Below are positions 34,301 to 47,090 of a DNA stretch of 64,000 nucleotides, in pieces. Numbering within the stretch: position 1 is the stretch's first letter; each line of letters starts with the position of its first letter. The position numbers and the translations under genes are program-made. The notes below the pieces were generated by a model, which was not told the origin of the DNA, did no database searches, and saw only the letters and a program-made list of their open reading frames with translations. Source of the stretch: Anadara kagoshimensis. Lineage: Eukaryota > Mollusca > Bivalvia > Arcoida > Arcidae. Where the stretch lies: assembly GCA_021292105.1 (NCBI GenBank), contig CM037860.1, forward strand, positions 14,898,698 through 14,962,697. The letters are read 5' to 3'.

Positions 34301-35299
34301 TTTACGTTGTTGAACCCCCAGTCCTTCCAGATTAAACATAAATATAAGACATAAGATCATTCACTCCTTGCATTTGACAAAAGTACACAATATAATTTCT
34401 GAAGATCAAGTACAGCTAGCTGGAGATGTCTCAAAATAAATGAACCATTCCTGATCAGAAAATGAATGTTATAGTGACAACTTACTTATTGCTAAGTAAA
34501 ACCCCCAATATAATGATCCTTGTTAACTTTGCAACCTCACATAAAGCCACATTAAAACCTCATAATAATGCCAATTAAATAATCACCACATTAAAATTTC
34601 ATTATAATGCCAAGCCCCTTTGACGCCAAAATCTGCCTGAGCAAACAGTGACTAGGAATCAAAGTTTCACTAATTATGGTAACTAAAGATGGCATTAATG
34701 AACAAGATATAGCTTTCAAAACAAAATCACATTGGATTACTTTGATGCATGCTGACTAATGTAAAATGACTGAAATTAATCAAGTAGCTATGGAAACTGA
34801 AAATTATGAAACATAATTTGACATAATTGATTATTATGGAAGCGACATTGTTACCAGACTTCTGCTTGGTATTGTCTGTATGCTAAAATAAACAGATTAC
34901 AACTGTAATGTATTCCAGTTTTATAAGTTAACAATACTTTAATAAAGGTAAACAATGAAAATGGAGAGATTGCGGGACAAATTCCTGTCCATATGTACAC
35001 CAAATCAAAAGAAAAATTAGTGGGCTATGGAAAATATATGTGAATAATTTGAACTGTAATAATTTCATTTTCAATACCTGTTTGAATAGCACTTATAGAC
35101 TTCATCATGACTGACTAGATGAATATCTTCATTCAAACCAGAGATGATAAAGGTCTTGATGAATATTTGTGGCACTTTCAGCCAAATCCCTTCCTTTATC
35201 TTTCATTCAATGGTATATCTTTTTGATGCTCCATACTTAGCTAACCTAGTGGTAGATAAATTGAAGCACCTGCAGAATTGTATTGCCAGCTAGACCTTA

Positions 35300-36055
35300 C
35301 AATAATTTACATGATCATGACGGGATTACTGTCAATAAGTAAAATCAATGAAGATTATTTTTACCTAATTAACCTTATATGACTGATAGAATTTCACTTA
35401 GCTTTTGTCAGGAGCATCATTGACTGAGCAAGATTGGAATAAAATTATTGGAGATTCTGGCATTATTAAAGTTTTTCACCTAGTGACCTACTTATTAAAT
35501 CATATACAAACTTAAAAATAAACCTACTTTTTGTCAAATTGACTATTCTGAGCAATTTTGAAGGTTGGACTCAGCGGTTTCAATAGAAGCCAGCAACCAG
35601 CAAAACATGTCGTCTACTTTGGTATTTCTACACTCTTTCATTCATCAGTATTACATTTATATAGAGTTACAACTGAATTTGCTGTCTACTCCAGAAAACT
35701 TGTCGGCTACTTTAAAATCTGTTGAAAGGGCTGTGGACTAAAGTTTTGGCTCCAAGAGTGTTAACAAGGCTTTACTATGATTTGACCTAGTTAACTTATT
35801 GGCCTAACTTTACTGATATATGAACTTGACTTAGCTTTTATGAAGATGATCATTCTGAGCAAGTTTGAAGAAGACTACCCAACATGATCCATAAAATACT
35901 GACCAGTTTTTGTCAAGAAGATCACTTTTGGCAAGTCTGATGCAGAATGGGTAAACTTGTTGCCTTTAGATGATGTAAGACTGACAAAACATGACAGAGA
36001 AAGATTCAATGCAATAGCTAAATTTGCCAACTTTTGAGCTCAGGTGAGCTAATTA
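35300..36055 (+). mobile_element. Decayed element G relative, right end only
   Basis: It ends 'gagctcaggtgagctaatt'. The body has diverged repeats of 'tgacctagttaactt' and 'cattctgagcaagtttgaag' (about 35545 and 35845). No left end was recognised. Boundaries are approximate. Confidence 0.45.
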
Positions 36056-36583
36056 TTTCATTAAAATCTAGATCTTGCATACTGAATTATTAAACACTGG
36101 TCAGAAACTGTCAAAAATTATTATGATGTGTGATGTATACTAGAACCATGTGACATATTATTTAAATTCAGTGAAGACTTTACAAACTGATCTGGTGAAT
36201 TAATTTGAATTCAAATGTTGCACTAAGAAGTAAATGAGCCAATCTGATATATGAGACATATGCTGTGCATCTGTTGGATGAAGCATGTTACACGAACAAT
36301 ACACCAGAGTAAATAGTAATAGTAAAATCAACATAACATATGGTGTGACTAGTTTGTCACTTAATGTCAAAGAAGTTCAATAAATGTTTAACAAACTGCT
36401 ACTACACCTACATGTATGATTAACTGATTAGCAGATTCAATGTCCAGTTGTTCAAAACTCCATAAACTTGACCAGTTGGTTAGCTAAAAATCATATTTTG
36501 TGTTAATTAGCAATATTTCTGAAATTTCTGTTCAAAACTTAATACACACAATCATTATAATAAATAGATGCAGATATAATAAC

Positions 36584-38237
36584 CAGAGGCTCAGTGTGGG
36601 TGAGCCTGTATCGCTCACCTGACTAAAATGCTTTTAAAGCAAATTTGTATATATGCTTTTCCAATAGGGTCCAATGTGAAACAACGTTCTCCGCTGGCAG
36701 CCATGTTTTATGGCGGATCAGAAAAATTTTGGCAATCTATGTAAAGGACCTTCTATACATCATTCCTGTAAAGTTTGGTTCAATTTGCTTCAGTCATTTC
36801 TGAGGACATAGTCAAAAACGCGTTTTTCCCATAGGGTCCAATGTTTAACTATCTTTTGTGCTGGCAGCCATGTTTTTTGGTGGATCAGAAAAATTTTGGC
36901 AATCTATGTAAAGGACCTTCTATACATCATTCCTGTGAAGTTTTGTTAAATTTGTTTCAGTCATTTCTGAGGACATAGTCAAAAATGCGTTTTTCCCATA
37001 GGGTCCAATGTTAAACTATCTTTTGCGCTGGCAGCCATGTTTTTTGGCCAATCAGAAAAATTTTGGCAATCTATGTAAAGGACCTTCTATACATCATTCC
37101 TGTAAAGTTTGATTAAATTTGCTTCACTAGCTTCAGAGGAGATAGCATATATATGCTTTTCCCATAGGGTCCAATGTTAAACTATCTTCTGCGCTGGCAG
37201 CCATGTTTTTTGGCGGATCAGAAAAATGTTGGCAATCTAAGTAAAGGACCTTCAATACATCATTTCTGTAAAGTTTGGTTAAATTCCCTTCAGTCATTTC
37301 TGAGGAGATAGCCAAAAATTCGTTTTTCCCATAGGGTCCAATGTTAAACTATCTTCTGTGCTGGCGGCCATGTTTTTAGGCGGATCAGAAAAATTTTTGG
37401 CAATCTCTGTGAAGGACCTCCAATACATCATTCCTCTAAAGTTTGGTTAAGTTTGCTTCAGTAGTTTCAGAGGAGATAGCCAAAATGTGTTTTCCCATAG
37501 GGTCCAATGTTAAACTATGTTCCCCGCTGGCAGCCATGTTTTTAGGCAGATCAGAAAAATTTTGGCAATCTTTGCAAAAGACCTTCCATACATCATTCCT
37601 GTAAAGTTTAATTGAATTCGCTTCAGTCATTTCAGAGGAGATAGCCAAAATGTGCGTTTTCCCATAGGGCCCAATGTTAAACTTTGTTTGGCCCTGGCGG
37701 CCATTTTTTTTTAGCGGATCAGAAAAATTTGGGCAATCTTAGTAAATGACCTTACATACATTATTCCTGTAAAGTTTGGTTCAAATTAGCTCAGCGATTT
37801 CAAAGAAGATAGCAAATATATGCTTTTCCCATAGGGTCCAATGTTAAACTATCTTCTGCGCTGGCGGCCATGTTTTTTGACAGATCAGAAAAATTTTGGC
37901 AATCTAAGTAAAGGACCTTCCTTACACCATTCCTGTAAAGTTTGGTTAAATTTGCTTCAGTCATTTCTGAGGAAATAGTCAAAAATGCATTTTTCCCCAT
38001 AGGGTCCAATGTTAAACTATCTTCTGCGCTGGCAGCCATGTTTTTTGGCGGATCAAAAAAATTTCAGCAATCTAAGTAAAGGACCTTCCATACATCATTC
38101 CTGTAAAATTTGGTTAAAATTGCTCTAGTGGTGTCAGAGGAGATGGTCAAAATGTGAAAAGTTTACGGACGGACGACGACGGATGCCAAGTGATGGCAAT
38201 TTTAAGCTCACATGGCCTTTGGCCAGGTGAGCTAAAA
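36584..38237 (+). mobile_element. Element G copy with a 167-bp tandem core
   Basis: The left end is 'ccagaggctcagtgtgggtg' and 'tcgctcacctgacta'; the right end is 'agctcacatggcctttggcc' plus 'aggtgagctaaaaac'. The core has nine units of 166-168 bp (the atagggtccaatg site at 36664, 36831, 36998, 37164, 37331, 37497, 37664, 37831, 37999). Units contain 'gcgctggcagccatgttttt' and 'aaaggaccttc'. Minus-strand frames of about 60-80 codons through the units are artefacts of the repeat. Confidence 0.88.
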
Positions 38238-38439
38238 ACTATGTTTATACATTTATTTTTATTTTAAAAACATTTTGAATTTCCACAAACCATTTGGCCA
38301 AGTTTTAAACAAACGAGTCCAGATCATTGAGTGACAATATTATTGTCATTAGTTTGTACTTGCTGAGAAAACTGGAAAGCATAAGGAGCTCACTGACTGT
38401 ACATAATGTAACTAATATGCATCAATTAAATAACTTACC

Positions 38440-39080
38440 GTATATTTCGGTATATACGTCGCCCCAGTAGATACGTTGCACCCCCACCACAGGCCAGCAA
38501 GCCCAGTATTTTCTAAAGGTCGTCTACATACGTAGCAGCCAAAAATTTGCAAGAGAAAATTCGAGATTTGCTCAGCAAGAGCCATTGATTTTCAATTCCA
38601 TGAATAAAGAAACAAAAGCTTTTACCGGTGTCATTTATTATTTTTCTTCTTAATAAATATTGTTTGAATAGCTTGTGTAAATTAAACATGTTTGTAGATA
38701 TTATTTTTTACATGTATGGATACAAACCATGTATATTGATTGAATAAAACATGTACTTTTTGGCTCCCGATCATGAGATCGGTTAATTCACATGTTGCTG
38801 TCACCGACAAAGGAAGTCAAAGTTTGATCATGCGCAGATGTTGCGATATGTATTGCATGATTTGTTTAAACAAGGGGGTCGCTTATAGCGTTATTAGACT
38901 CATGTTTCAGATTTTATAATACTGGACTGTCGGTATTATGTTAAAAGTTGACGATCTATTGCTTACCGGGGGGTAAATATCGCCATTTTATATTGTTCAG
39001 AAGGACATGTGGTTTTGCATTCGAGAGTATTGGTCAATAACTAGGACGACCTCCGGTCGTAGAACAGCGATGCTTTCTTT
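38440..39080. other. Less AT-rich block, possibly a decayed mobile element
   Basis: It opens 'ttaccgtatatttcggtata' and 'tacgtcgccc', a phrase reminiscent of mobile-element ends. It includes 'gatcatgagatcggtt' and 'catgcgcagatg', and 'ttaccggggggtaaatat' near 38963. No mirrored end could be matched. Confidence 0.3.
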
Positions 39081-39612
39081 AGATCACTCAGAGTTTGAAG
39101 ACTAGAGTTATAACCACTATGCCAACAAGTCTTCTGTTTAGACCATTGAATTTTATGACTAGAGTTGTAACCACTATACCACTGAGTCTTTTTGCCTTTC
39201 ATAATGACTTTTTTTACCACTACTAGATTTAGTTAGATCATCAACAATAAAAAAATATTCTCCTTTGAATTTCACTCTTTCTATTTTGATAAAATGATAT
39301 GAACTATCCATTCCATTAAATTAAACAGTATCAAATTCAAATATTGAGTACAAATGTACCCCTAATAACCTTGCATCTTTTATGACTCAAAACTCTTTTC
39401 TGGGGTAATTTGTATAATTGTCATAGTTACAAGAAATTACAACAAATTACATCAAATCAAGATCAAACAATGAAATACAAAAATCTCTATCAATATAAAA
39501 GATTCTCATTAGCTAAGTATGTTTTATTTGGACTTTCATAAAAGAATCAGGAAAACTGATGAGAATTGAGAATAATCATTCTGTTTATAGAGACAATTAT
39601 GGTACAAAGCTG

Positions 39613-39834
39613 TAGAGTGTGTCAAGTTTGACCTGGCAGTTTGACCTTTAATTTGAATATTGAATCAGCCATATACATTTATATAAAGTTGATATAAAAG
39701 GATTGATGATAGTTATACCGAGTACTGAGTGTTTACCGTAATGGAAGATGCTGTCTTCTCTAAACCATACAGTAATTAGCTCAATCCAATATTCAAATTC
39801 AAGGTCAAACAGCCAGGTCAAACTCGACACACTA
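39613..39834. mobile_element. MITE with about 50-bp TIRs
   Basis: Left 'tagagtgtgtcaagtttgac' plus 'ctggcagtttgacctttaat' plus 'ttgaatattg' is mirrored by 'caatattcaaattcaaggtc' plus 'aaacagccaggtcaaactcg' plus 'acacacta', with few mismatches. Length about 222 bp, noncoding. Confidence 0.9.
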
Positions 39835-42800
39835 TATTTGAATAGCTATGAGACTGTGATTCATTTTTCATTTATTGACAGATATTGACTTCCACAAAGC
39901 TATCTAGACACTTGTATTATCACAACCAATTAATGATCAAATTGTCACATTTTCATAACACTTTCATTACAAATCTATAATGTAGAAATTTGGTTGCTAT
40001 GACAACCGATTCCTTTTGCTAAGGTTCTATCAATAATTAGCCATAATAGCTGTCAAGACAAAGGAAATGAAATGATGAAGTTTATCACACAGTTGATGTT
40101 GAAATAAAAATATGCTTCTGTTTTATTTTTTGTGTAGGGTTTCTAATAAAAATATACTGGTACATATTATTTGTGTTGGATTAGAATAAGTTACAATTGA
40201 ATTTAGTTTTTATGTCCTTGGATTTTTCTTTTTGCAGAGTATATATATACCAAACACCATGAGAAATAGCAATTTTCAGTACCAATTTCACAATTTTCGA
40301 AATCAAAAAATTTAAACTATTTTCCCATGATAACAATTCTTGGTGATTTTTTCTACAGTAAAATAATAAAGATACTTAAGACTTAAAGCAATATTTTCCC
40401 AGGACGGCAATTTTTATTAATAGTTTTCACACAGAATTTCAAAGTTTAACTACCAGAATTATAAATTTTCCATCAATCATACAGACACACACTTAACAGG
40501 TCTATTTAGATCCATAATAAAGATTGCAAAATTTCCTTTCTTTTTTCCCCTTTTTAATCAAACTGTCAAAAGTTTTCTTCCAAGACTATAATTTTGTAGC
40601 AATAAGATGGAAATTCTCTCTCAAAAGTTCCATTATGATGCGCTTTGAATTACTGAAGTATTACATGCAGATTGGTTTTTTTTTAAAATTTATTCTTAAC
40701 TATGCAGTTTGCACACATAAAGGCTTTCATAATTTTCTATTTCCACCATATTTATCTCATACCTTTCAAAGGAAGAGGCAGATATTAAATTTGAAGTACT
40801 GTCCTTGTAGACACTAATTGTCTGAAGTGATTCTCCATGCTCATTTTCCTGGGAGTTAATGCTCTTTGACTGAAAAATACCGATACCTTCTGGAAGGGGT
40901 TCCTAATTGACTGAATTTGTTTTTAAAATTTTGAATCAATATTCAATCCTCAATTAAGATTGTGATGCAGATAAAGCTTTTAATCTAACTCATTCATTAA
41001 GATTGTCATAATTCCTTGCAGTCTTGGTAAATCACTAAATTTTGTACATGGAGCAAATACTATGTTGCAGCTAAACAGAACTCATTTGGCAACCGCCAGA
41101 ACCGCCAGAACACACAAAGAACAAACCAGGACAATACCCACAAAATAAGAGACAAAAACACATTATAAAGGAATGATACCAGTACTTATACCATGGTTGG
41201 TAACCAAAAACAAATGGAACTGAATCTAAGACCTGCATATGTATAAAGTAATGGTCTATCAATAATAAGACTTGGATCCCTACAGCCCTCATTAATTTTT
41301 TTTTCAAAATTCTCAAAATGATCCAACTGTGTATAAATTGTTCACAATCTGATGGCAATGTTGACAACAAGTCTATTTTAATATCAGGGTAGATACAACA
41401 AGTGTGAGAAGGCTTTAAAAATGACCATATATGCAGCACAAACTATCAAATCTCCATTGACTCAGTTTAGTTGAAATATTTAACTTTTTTAATTTAAATA
41501 CTAAATGTTTATGATGGAAATGGACTTTACAAACCAAAAGATGCCATCATTTATTCATTATTCTAATTTGTATGTTGAATGAAGAAAATGAAAACTCTGA
41601 TCAATTATGATAATACAAATCACAGAGGAATTATTGTACCGAGAATTAAACTCTTGTCAGTAATTAAGCCTCAAGTCAAGCAGGTATATACCTATAAATC
41701 ACCTGGATCAATGCCTGATTTAGTAAATTGATATTCTTCGGGTATGGACAGGTAATTAGCTGTACTTTTGTAAATCCAATGACCTTTAGCTGTCAAGTAC
41801 CAACAGCCTACATAATGAATGTGTTAAAATACAGGGATAGTCTTCGTGAGCATCAGATTCTGTATCATTCATACTAGGTAATCTTTTGTCTCACCTGAAA
41901 AGTGTGAAAAATAACGATCATGTAGGTAGTCAATGGTTTTAATTATTGGGTGTCATGAACATTGAGCTTGAAGTCTAGGGGAAGTTTTTAAATGTAGATC
42001 GGTTTAGATAAGACTTGTGATCTGTAAGACATTTTTAAAATTTAATCTTTGACCAAGTGTTAACTGTATTAGGATGCTATGACTATGTCCCCAAAACTAG
42101 AACAATTGGGGTCCAAAGTGGGCTCAAGCTAAAACAAAAGAATATCAGAGGTACATCTACACTTCCTTATTATTCCTATGAAGTTTTGTAACACTCCAAA
42201 ATGGTTTCTCAACTGAAAATAGTATAATCTTCTTTCTCATCATAAAAATTATCCATAAAAATCAAGAATGTATCTCAGTCCTTGCAAATACCTCTTAAAC
42301 TGAAAATGAAAATGCATTAAAAGTTATTGCATTTTCACAATTCCAGGATGTTCTAGTATAGAGGTTATGACAATACTTGCCAATGCTAAAATCTCTAAAC
42401 CTCATCTCAGTCAACAAGCATTTGCATATAAAATTTGATTTCTCTTCCCATAGGTTTTAAAACAATAACTGATAAATGAGCAACCTAGACAATATGCAAC
42501 AATCTGTTGCAGCAGGGGAATCTATCTATAGGATATACAAACATCACCTGGATGTGTATATTTAGATTCTAAATGTAAATTTCACAAATGAACTACCTGT
42601 AAATTGTGTCTAGCCATATGCTGCAGTATACTAACAAATAAATAGGTTTGATTGTTTTAATAATTAAAACTCTGTACCAAGCCTTTAGGTTCATCAGGTC
42701 CAGCAGCCACTTATCAGATTAAAACTTTGGACAAGTTCACAATATATCCTAGACATGCAATGTCTAGGGTTGGGGAGTTGAAATGCTTTGTAAAATTCTC

Positions 42801-42864
42801 ATATATGTTCTACAGAAAACATTGAAAGCTTGAGATTAGATTGGTCAGAAATCCAGCCTAATTT
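39835..42864. other. Noncoding sequence, nothing recognised
   Basis: About 3 kb of AT-rich sequence. Short open frames (for example 40524-40817 plus, 41071-41439 minus) have no recognisable domain, codon pattern or splice context. Confidence 0.4.
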
Positions 42865-42865
42865 T

Positions 42866-43290
42866 GAACACTACTTGAAATCAAGTGACACTTATGAACA
42901 CTACTTGAAATCAAGTGACACTTATGAACACTACTTGAAATCATGTGACACTTACGAACACTACTTGAAATCAAGTGACACTTATGAACACTACTTGAAA
43001 TCAAGTGACACTTATGAACACTACTTGAAATCATGTGACACTTATGAACACTGCTTTAAATCACATGGCACTTCTAAATACGGTTTAAAATCACATGACA
43101 CTTTTGAACACAGGCTTAAAATCACTTGGAATTTCTGGAAACTGTTTGAAATCACATGGCACTTCTGAATTCGGTTTAAATCACATGGCACTTCTAAATA
43201 CAGTTTAAATCACATGACACATTTGAATACAGCTTGTAAATCACTTGGTACTCACATGGCACTTCCTTCTTGAAATCACATGTCAATTCT
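42866..43290. repeat. 30-bp minisatellite, six clean units plus decayed ones
   Basis: The unit contains 'gaacactacttgaaatcaag' and 'tgacacttat'. Starts at 42866, 42896, 42926, 42956, 42986 and 43016 are near-perfect; later units drift (ctgctttaaatcacatggca). The 30-bp period keeps one frame open as a 10-residue repeat (HYLKSSDTYE). No gene context was found. Confidence 0.95.
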
Positions 43291-43394
43291 ATAGATAATA
43301 AGATATTCTTTCATATGTTTAACCCCAAACATATCTGCCATTCCATTCAATTAGCAGCTAGGCAGATTGAACAAAGGTAAAATTAAATAACACT

Positions 43395-43520
43395 AGATTA
43401 GGGGTCAACCCTGCCATCTCTGAACCATCAGGATCTGACCAAGTGGGATTGAACCAAGGTGGCAAGAGGCACTTCAACCTGTAGGCATGCACACTAGACC
43501 ACTCTGTCACTATAGACCCT
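43395..43520 (-). mobile_element. SINE A fragment (minus), 5' half
   Basis: The reverse strand gives 'agtggtctagtgtgcatgcc', 'ggttcaatcccacttggtca' and 'gatcctgatggttcagagat', the head and first body part of SINE A. Confidence 0.65.
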
Positions 43521-43894
43521 AAAGCATCAAATTTATCCCCTTATTCAATGGTCAGGCAACATACCAATGAGGTTAAATGTGTTAATTTTTATCTGTATCT
43601 GCACTATCAAATAACACATTATGCTATGTTAAAGGACAAAAAACAAAAATACGTATGACAATATATGTACTAATGTATTGATCAATAACTACAATACAAA
43701 AATTGAATTAGGTTTTTAGAATCTGAAATAATTATCCATAATTAAACTGGTGATGCTGAATACACAACTGACAGACATGGATAGAAGAAGATTTCTAATA
43801 ATACAACAAAAACCACCACATCACAAACCTATAAATGTGTAACAGGAAAAAAGGAAACATCTGAAAAAATCCACTTCCTCACTGGGTACCTCAG

Positions 43895-43957
43895 CTAAAG
43901 ATCGAACTCAGCCCTCCCAGGTGAAAAGTGAGCATTTTACCACAAAGCTAAAAGATT
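43895..43957 (-). pseudogene. tRNA-Glu-like fragment (SINE head or tRNA pseudogene)
   Basis: The minus strand reads 'tagctttgtggtaaaatgct' (A-box-like), a loop with TTC at the anticodon position (cacttttcacctggg), and 'gagttcgatct' (B-box-like). No good acceptor stem was found, so not a functional tRNA. Confidence 0.4.
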
Positions 43958-44769
43958 TGGAACAGAAAGTCTGGCAGTAAATCGCTCTATTGTATCTACT
44001 ATGATCAGTTATTAGCTCAGTCTGGCTACAGATTATAAAACAAATCTGAAATAAATACTTACATTAATCTAACATAGCAGGAAGACATATCTATCCAAGT
44101 TATAAAATATGGATTCCAATGTAGACTTAATTACAACCAGTGGACATTTTCCCAGCCTTTGTAAATGTCACCACGACAGTGCTGAGATCATCTCCGTCAC
44201 ACAGACACACAGTAATACTATCATAACAGAGTATAATGTACGACTATTGTTAACATTGATCTCAAGTGGTCTTTGTTGTTCATGGATCTAATTTCTCCAT
44301 TGATAAATTAGATTAAAACAAAATCAATAGTGGATGCATGCTTCATCAATTTACCTTTTTTATTAACCCCGCTAAGATGAAACAAAAACTGTTCTACTAA
44401 AGCCAAGCAGGTGTCTCTCAGGGATAAAAACACTACTAAATCATAAATAAACACTTACTTCTAATTTATAATTATAACACAAGTTGTGTTTGTCATCTGT
44501 GATCCAAGAGAAATTAACACTTTTATCCATAGAAAGTGAATATTCAGTCAGTGTGAAAAGGCATGACCAAGCTTATTACCCTTTTTATATAGAACTGATA
44601 TTTCAATGTTCAGCTGATTGACAAGGTGTGAGTGTTAAAAAGATGGGGCTATTGATACACTAGATATTTTGATTAAACATTAATTTTTACTAAAATAACC
44701 AGTAAAGTTGTCATATTCTGTTCCTTGAGACAGAAAAACAAATAGTGACATTCATCTTAAGCAGTTAGT

Positions 44770-44890
44770 TAATTATTCAACATAATAGGTAGATGTTACT
44801 GACTAAGTGGTCTACAGTCCGAACTTAAGGATCAAAGCTTAGGTTTCATTCTTACTTGGGTAGATCCTAATTCAAGAACCACATGAAGCA
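44770..44890 (+). mobile_element. Possible decayed SINE A 5' fragment
   Basis: 'gactaagtggtctacagtcc', 'ttaaggatcaaagcttaggt', 'ttcattcttacttgggtaga' and 'tcctaattcaag' follow the SINE A order with many changes. Confidence 0.35.
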
Positions 44891-44986
44891 ATAACATCTT
44901 AATACATTTATCTTGATGGAAAGTTGGTCTTTATATGGAGGTGTTCATTATAACCATTTTACTGTACATTCAAAATCAGTTATAGC

Positions 44987-45170
44987 TACAGTCAAACCTG
45001 TTTATAAAGGCTACCTAAGGGAACCACTAAAAGTGACCTTTAAGGGCAGGTGGCCCTTATTTACAGGTTCAAATAACATGAAAAAAGACCATTTAGGATA
45101 AAATTTTACTGGCCTTTAAAAGCAGGTTGCCTTTATATAAGAAGTGTCCTTTAAGGCAGGTTTGACTCTG
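44987..45170. mobile_element. MITE E copy
   Basis: tacagtcaaacctgtttata at the left and 'aggcaggtttgact' at the right are inverted. The interior repeats 'ggcaggtggcccttatttac' and 'ggcctttaaaagcaggttgc'. It is inverted relative to the copies at 11715 and 26535, judging by the order of 'ggttccctta'-type sequence. Confidence 0.8.
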
Positions 45171-45171
45171 G

Positions 45172-46100
45172 TAAATGAAAAACAAGTACCTAGTAAGAAG
45201 CCATGAATGAAACCAAAAAACAATTAGGTAAAATCATTGCATGTACCATCAAATGTGAACTCAGCATACTTTACAAACAAAACATAATGGAAAAATGGAA
45301 AACATAATGGAAAAATGGAAAATAGTGATCTAAATAATCACAAAAACATGATGGATTATCAATAAAAACTCTATATAAAGAAGAAATAAAGGTAATCATG
45401 TGACAGGACTGTGTATAGACTGTATTTATTGACAATTTTATTGAAATTTAAGCTCATGTATCGGCAGTAAAACTAGTGATCATGTATCTCATCAAATGAA
45501 CATTCCTTGTAACAATCATACACCATTTCAGATCAGTAGCTCTCTGATAAAATAACATTGTAGACCATCTCCTATCAGTAACCCTGATCAAGGAACATTG
45601 GACATCGTCTATAGGATCAATGAAATATCACCTGTAATATCGGATATTATCTCTCGGATCAAATAGTAATACACATTCAATGTAATATCAGTCAGACATG
45701 GTTGGACACAGATGCTGGAGGCGAGTGCTTGGATTATGATTATTGTGTAATGGAGCTTGTGAAGACTCCTGTGACATGAATCAATAACTATCAGAAAACC
45801 TATACAATTTATCTGATGAAAGATCTGAAAGAAACAAGGTCTAATGAAATCCATTATCAAACTATTTATTAACTAATGGCATCTTTATTTCCACTATTTA
45901 AAAAGAGGGTTAAAAAAATTATGTGCAAAATATTAATTGTTAATCTTGTTTTCAAATATGTGTAATATCAAAGTTTTAGCAGTTTTATAGTCAATTCTTG
46001 AACTTTAATATACTTGTATATTGCTAGAAACATATTTTATCCTATAATTGTGTTCAATGTTTCCTTTTTTTAATTATCACATTCAAAGCTTATTATTTTC
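45172..46100. other. Noncoding sequence, nothing recognised
   Basis: AT-rich. A 20-bp doublet 'acataatggaaaaatggaaa' repeats near 45281-45320. No gene. Confidence 0.4.
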
Positions 46101-46108
46101 AAAACTTT

Positions 46109-46111
46109 CAT

Positions 46112-46142
<31 letters not shown>

Positions 46143-46177
46143 TATTTTTATTATTTATTTATTTATTTATTTATTTT
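46109..46177. repeat. (TTTA)n microsatellite
   Basis: About 17 tetramers with one interruption (tatttttatta) near 46144. Confidence 0.97.
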
Positions 46178-46854
46178 CATTGTTGTAATTAAGGCATGTA
46201 TTATAAGATCAAGTACAGTAGAATCTAGCTATACATAAATGGACAGCTCCAATATTTACAAATAATTCTTACACTTTTTTTTAACATACAAAAGATACTA
46301 ACATCTAATAGACAAGATCTTCCATTAATTAATTAAATGCCAGAACCAGGCTTATCACACCAAGTAAACCTTGATATACACATATAGGCATTGCATCCAA
46401 AATATTGATTTTCTCCTAGATTTTCTACAAGTATCTTCAAGCTTTTGACAGAACATTTAATCACATCCAGCTTAACAATAAGTTTGACTCCAAACAAGAT
46501 TGTAAAATATAAAATATAAAATTTACTTATTCCAGGCTGAGCATAAGTTTCAGACACAGATTTAAGTGCCTGGCATTAATGATTCACACACTGTGAAGTT
46601 CATGAAGTTACTCATTCAGACACCGCATGACGTTGCATTGGTCATTCTTAAATTGGCCATGGAGCCATTGACCGCATTTTCAAGGCCTTAGTGACCCAAA
46701 TTTAACAGAACATGAATGCAAAAACATTGATGTTATATTGTTTAAGACAAAAGTTTTTGAAAATGTCCTCCTCTGAAATACCCTAGATTAAACACTGAAC
46801 ACCGAAGTCCATAAAATTTAATATGTAATGCAATATTGTTTATAACTTTCATGG

Positions 46855-47090
46855 ATAAAAAGTTGATGATGTTCTTGACTGACACATTCAGGTTCACAAT
46901 TTCGATCTATGTAAAGACACTAAGTTCATGATGATCTCAGGTTTACAAGAGTTCTACGTTCAGACACAAAAATTCATGATAATCTCAGGTTCACAGAGGT
47001 TTATGTTCAGACACAAAAGATCATGATATTCTTGACTGAGACACTCAGATTCCCAAAGTCTTTGTTCAGAAAATAAAAGTCATGATGTTA
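46855..47090. repeat. Degenerate tandem repeat, about 55-65-bp unit
   Basis: 'ttcatgatgatctcaggttt', 'ttcatgataatctcaggttc' and 'atcatgatattcttgactga' recur with 'gttcagacacaaaa'. Old and irregular. Confidence 0.6.

Noticed and set aside
37133..38039. Minus-strand frames repeating NMAASAEDSLTLDPMGK-like peptide
   Set aside because: They read the 167-bp tandem core backwards. The frame breaks between units and no start, splice or family support exists.
40524..41439. Moderate open frames (97 codons plus, 122 codons minus)
   Set aside because: No domain, no splice context, composition like the surrounding AT-rich DNA.
42866..43290. CRISPR-like array
   Set aside because: Continuous tandem units without unique spacers, in animal DNA; it is a minisatellite.
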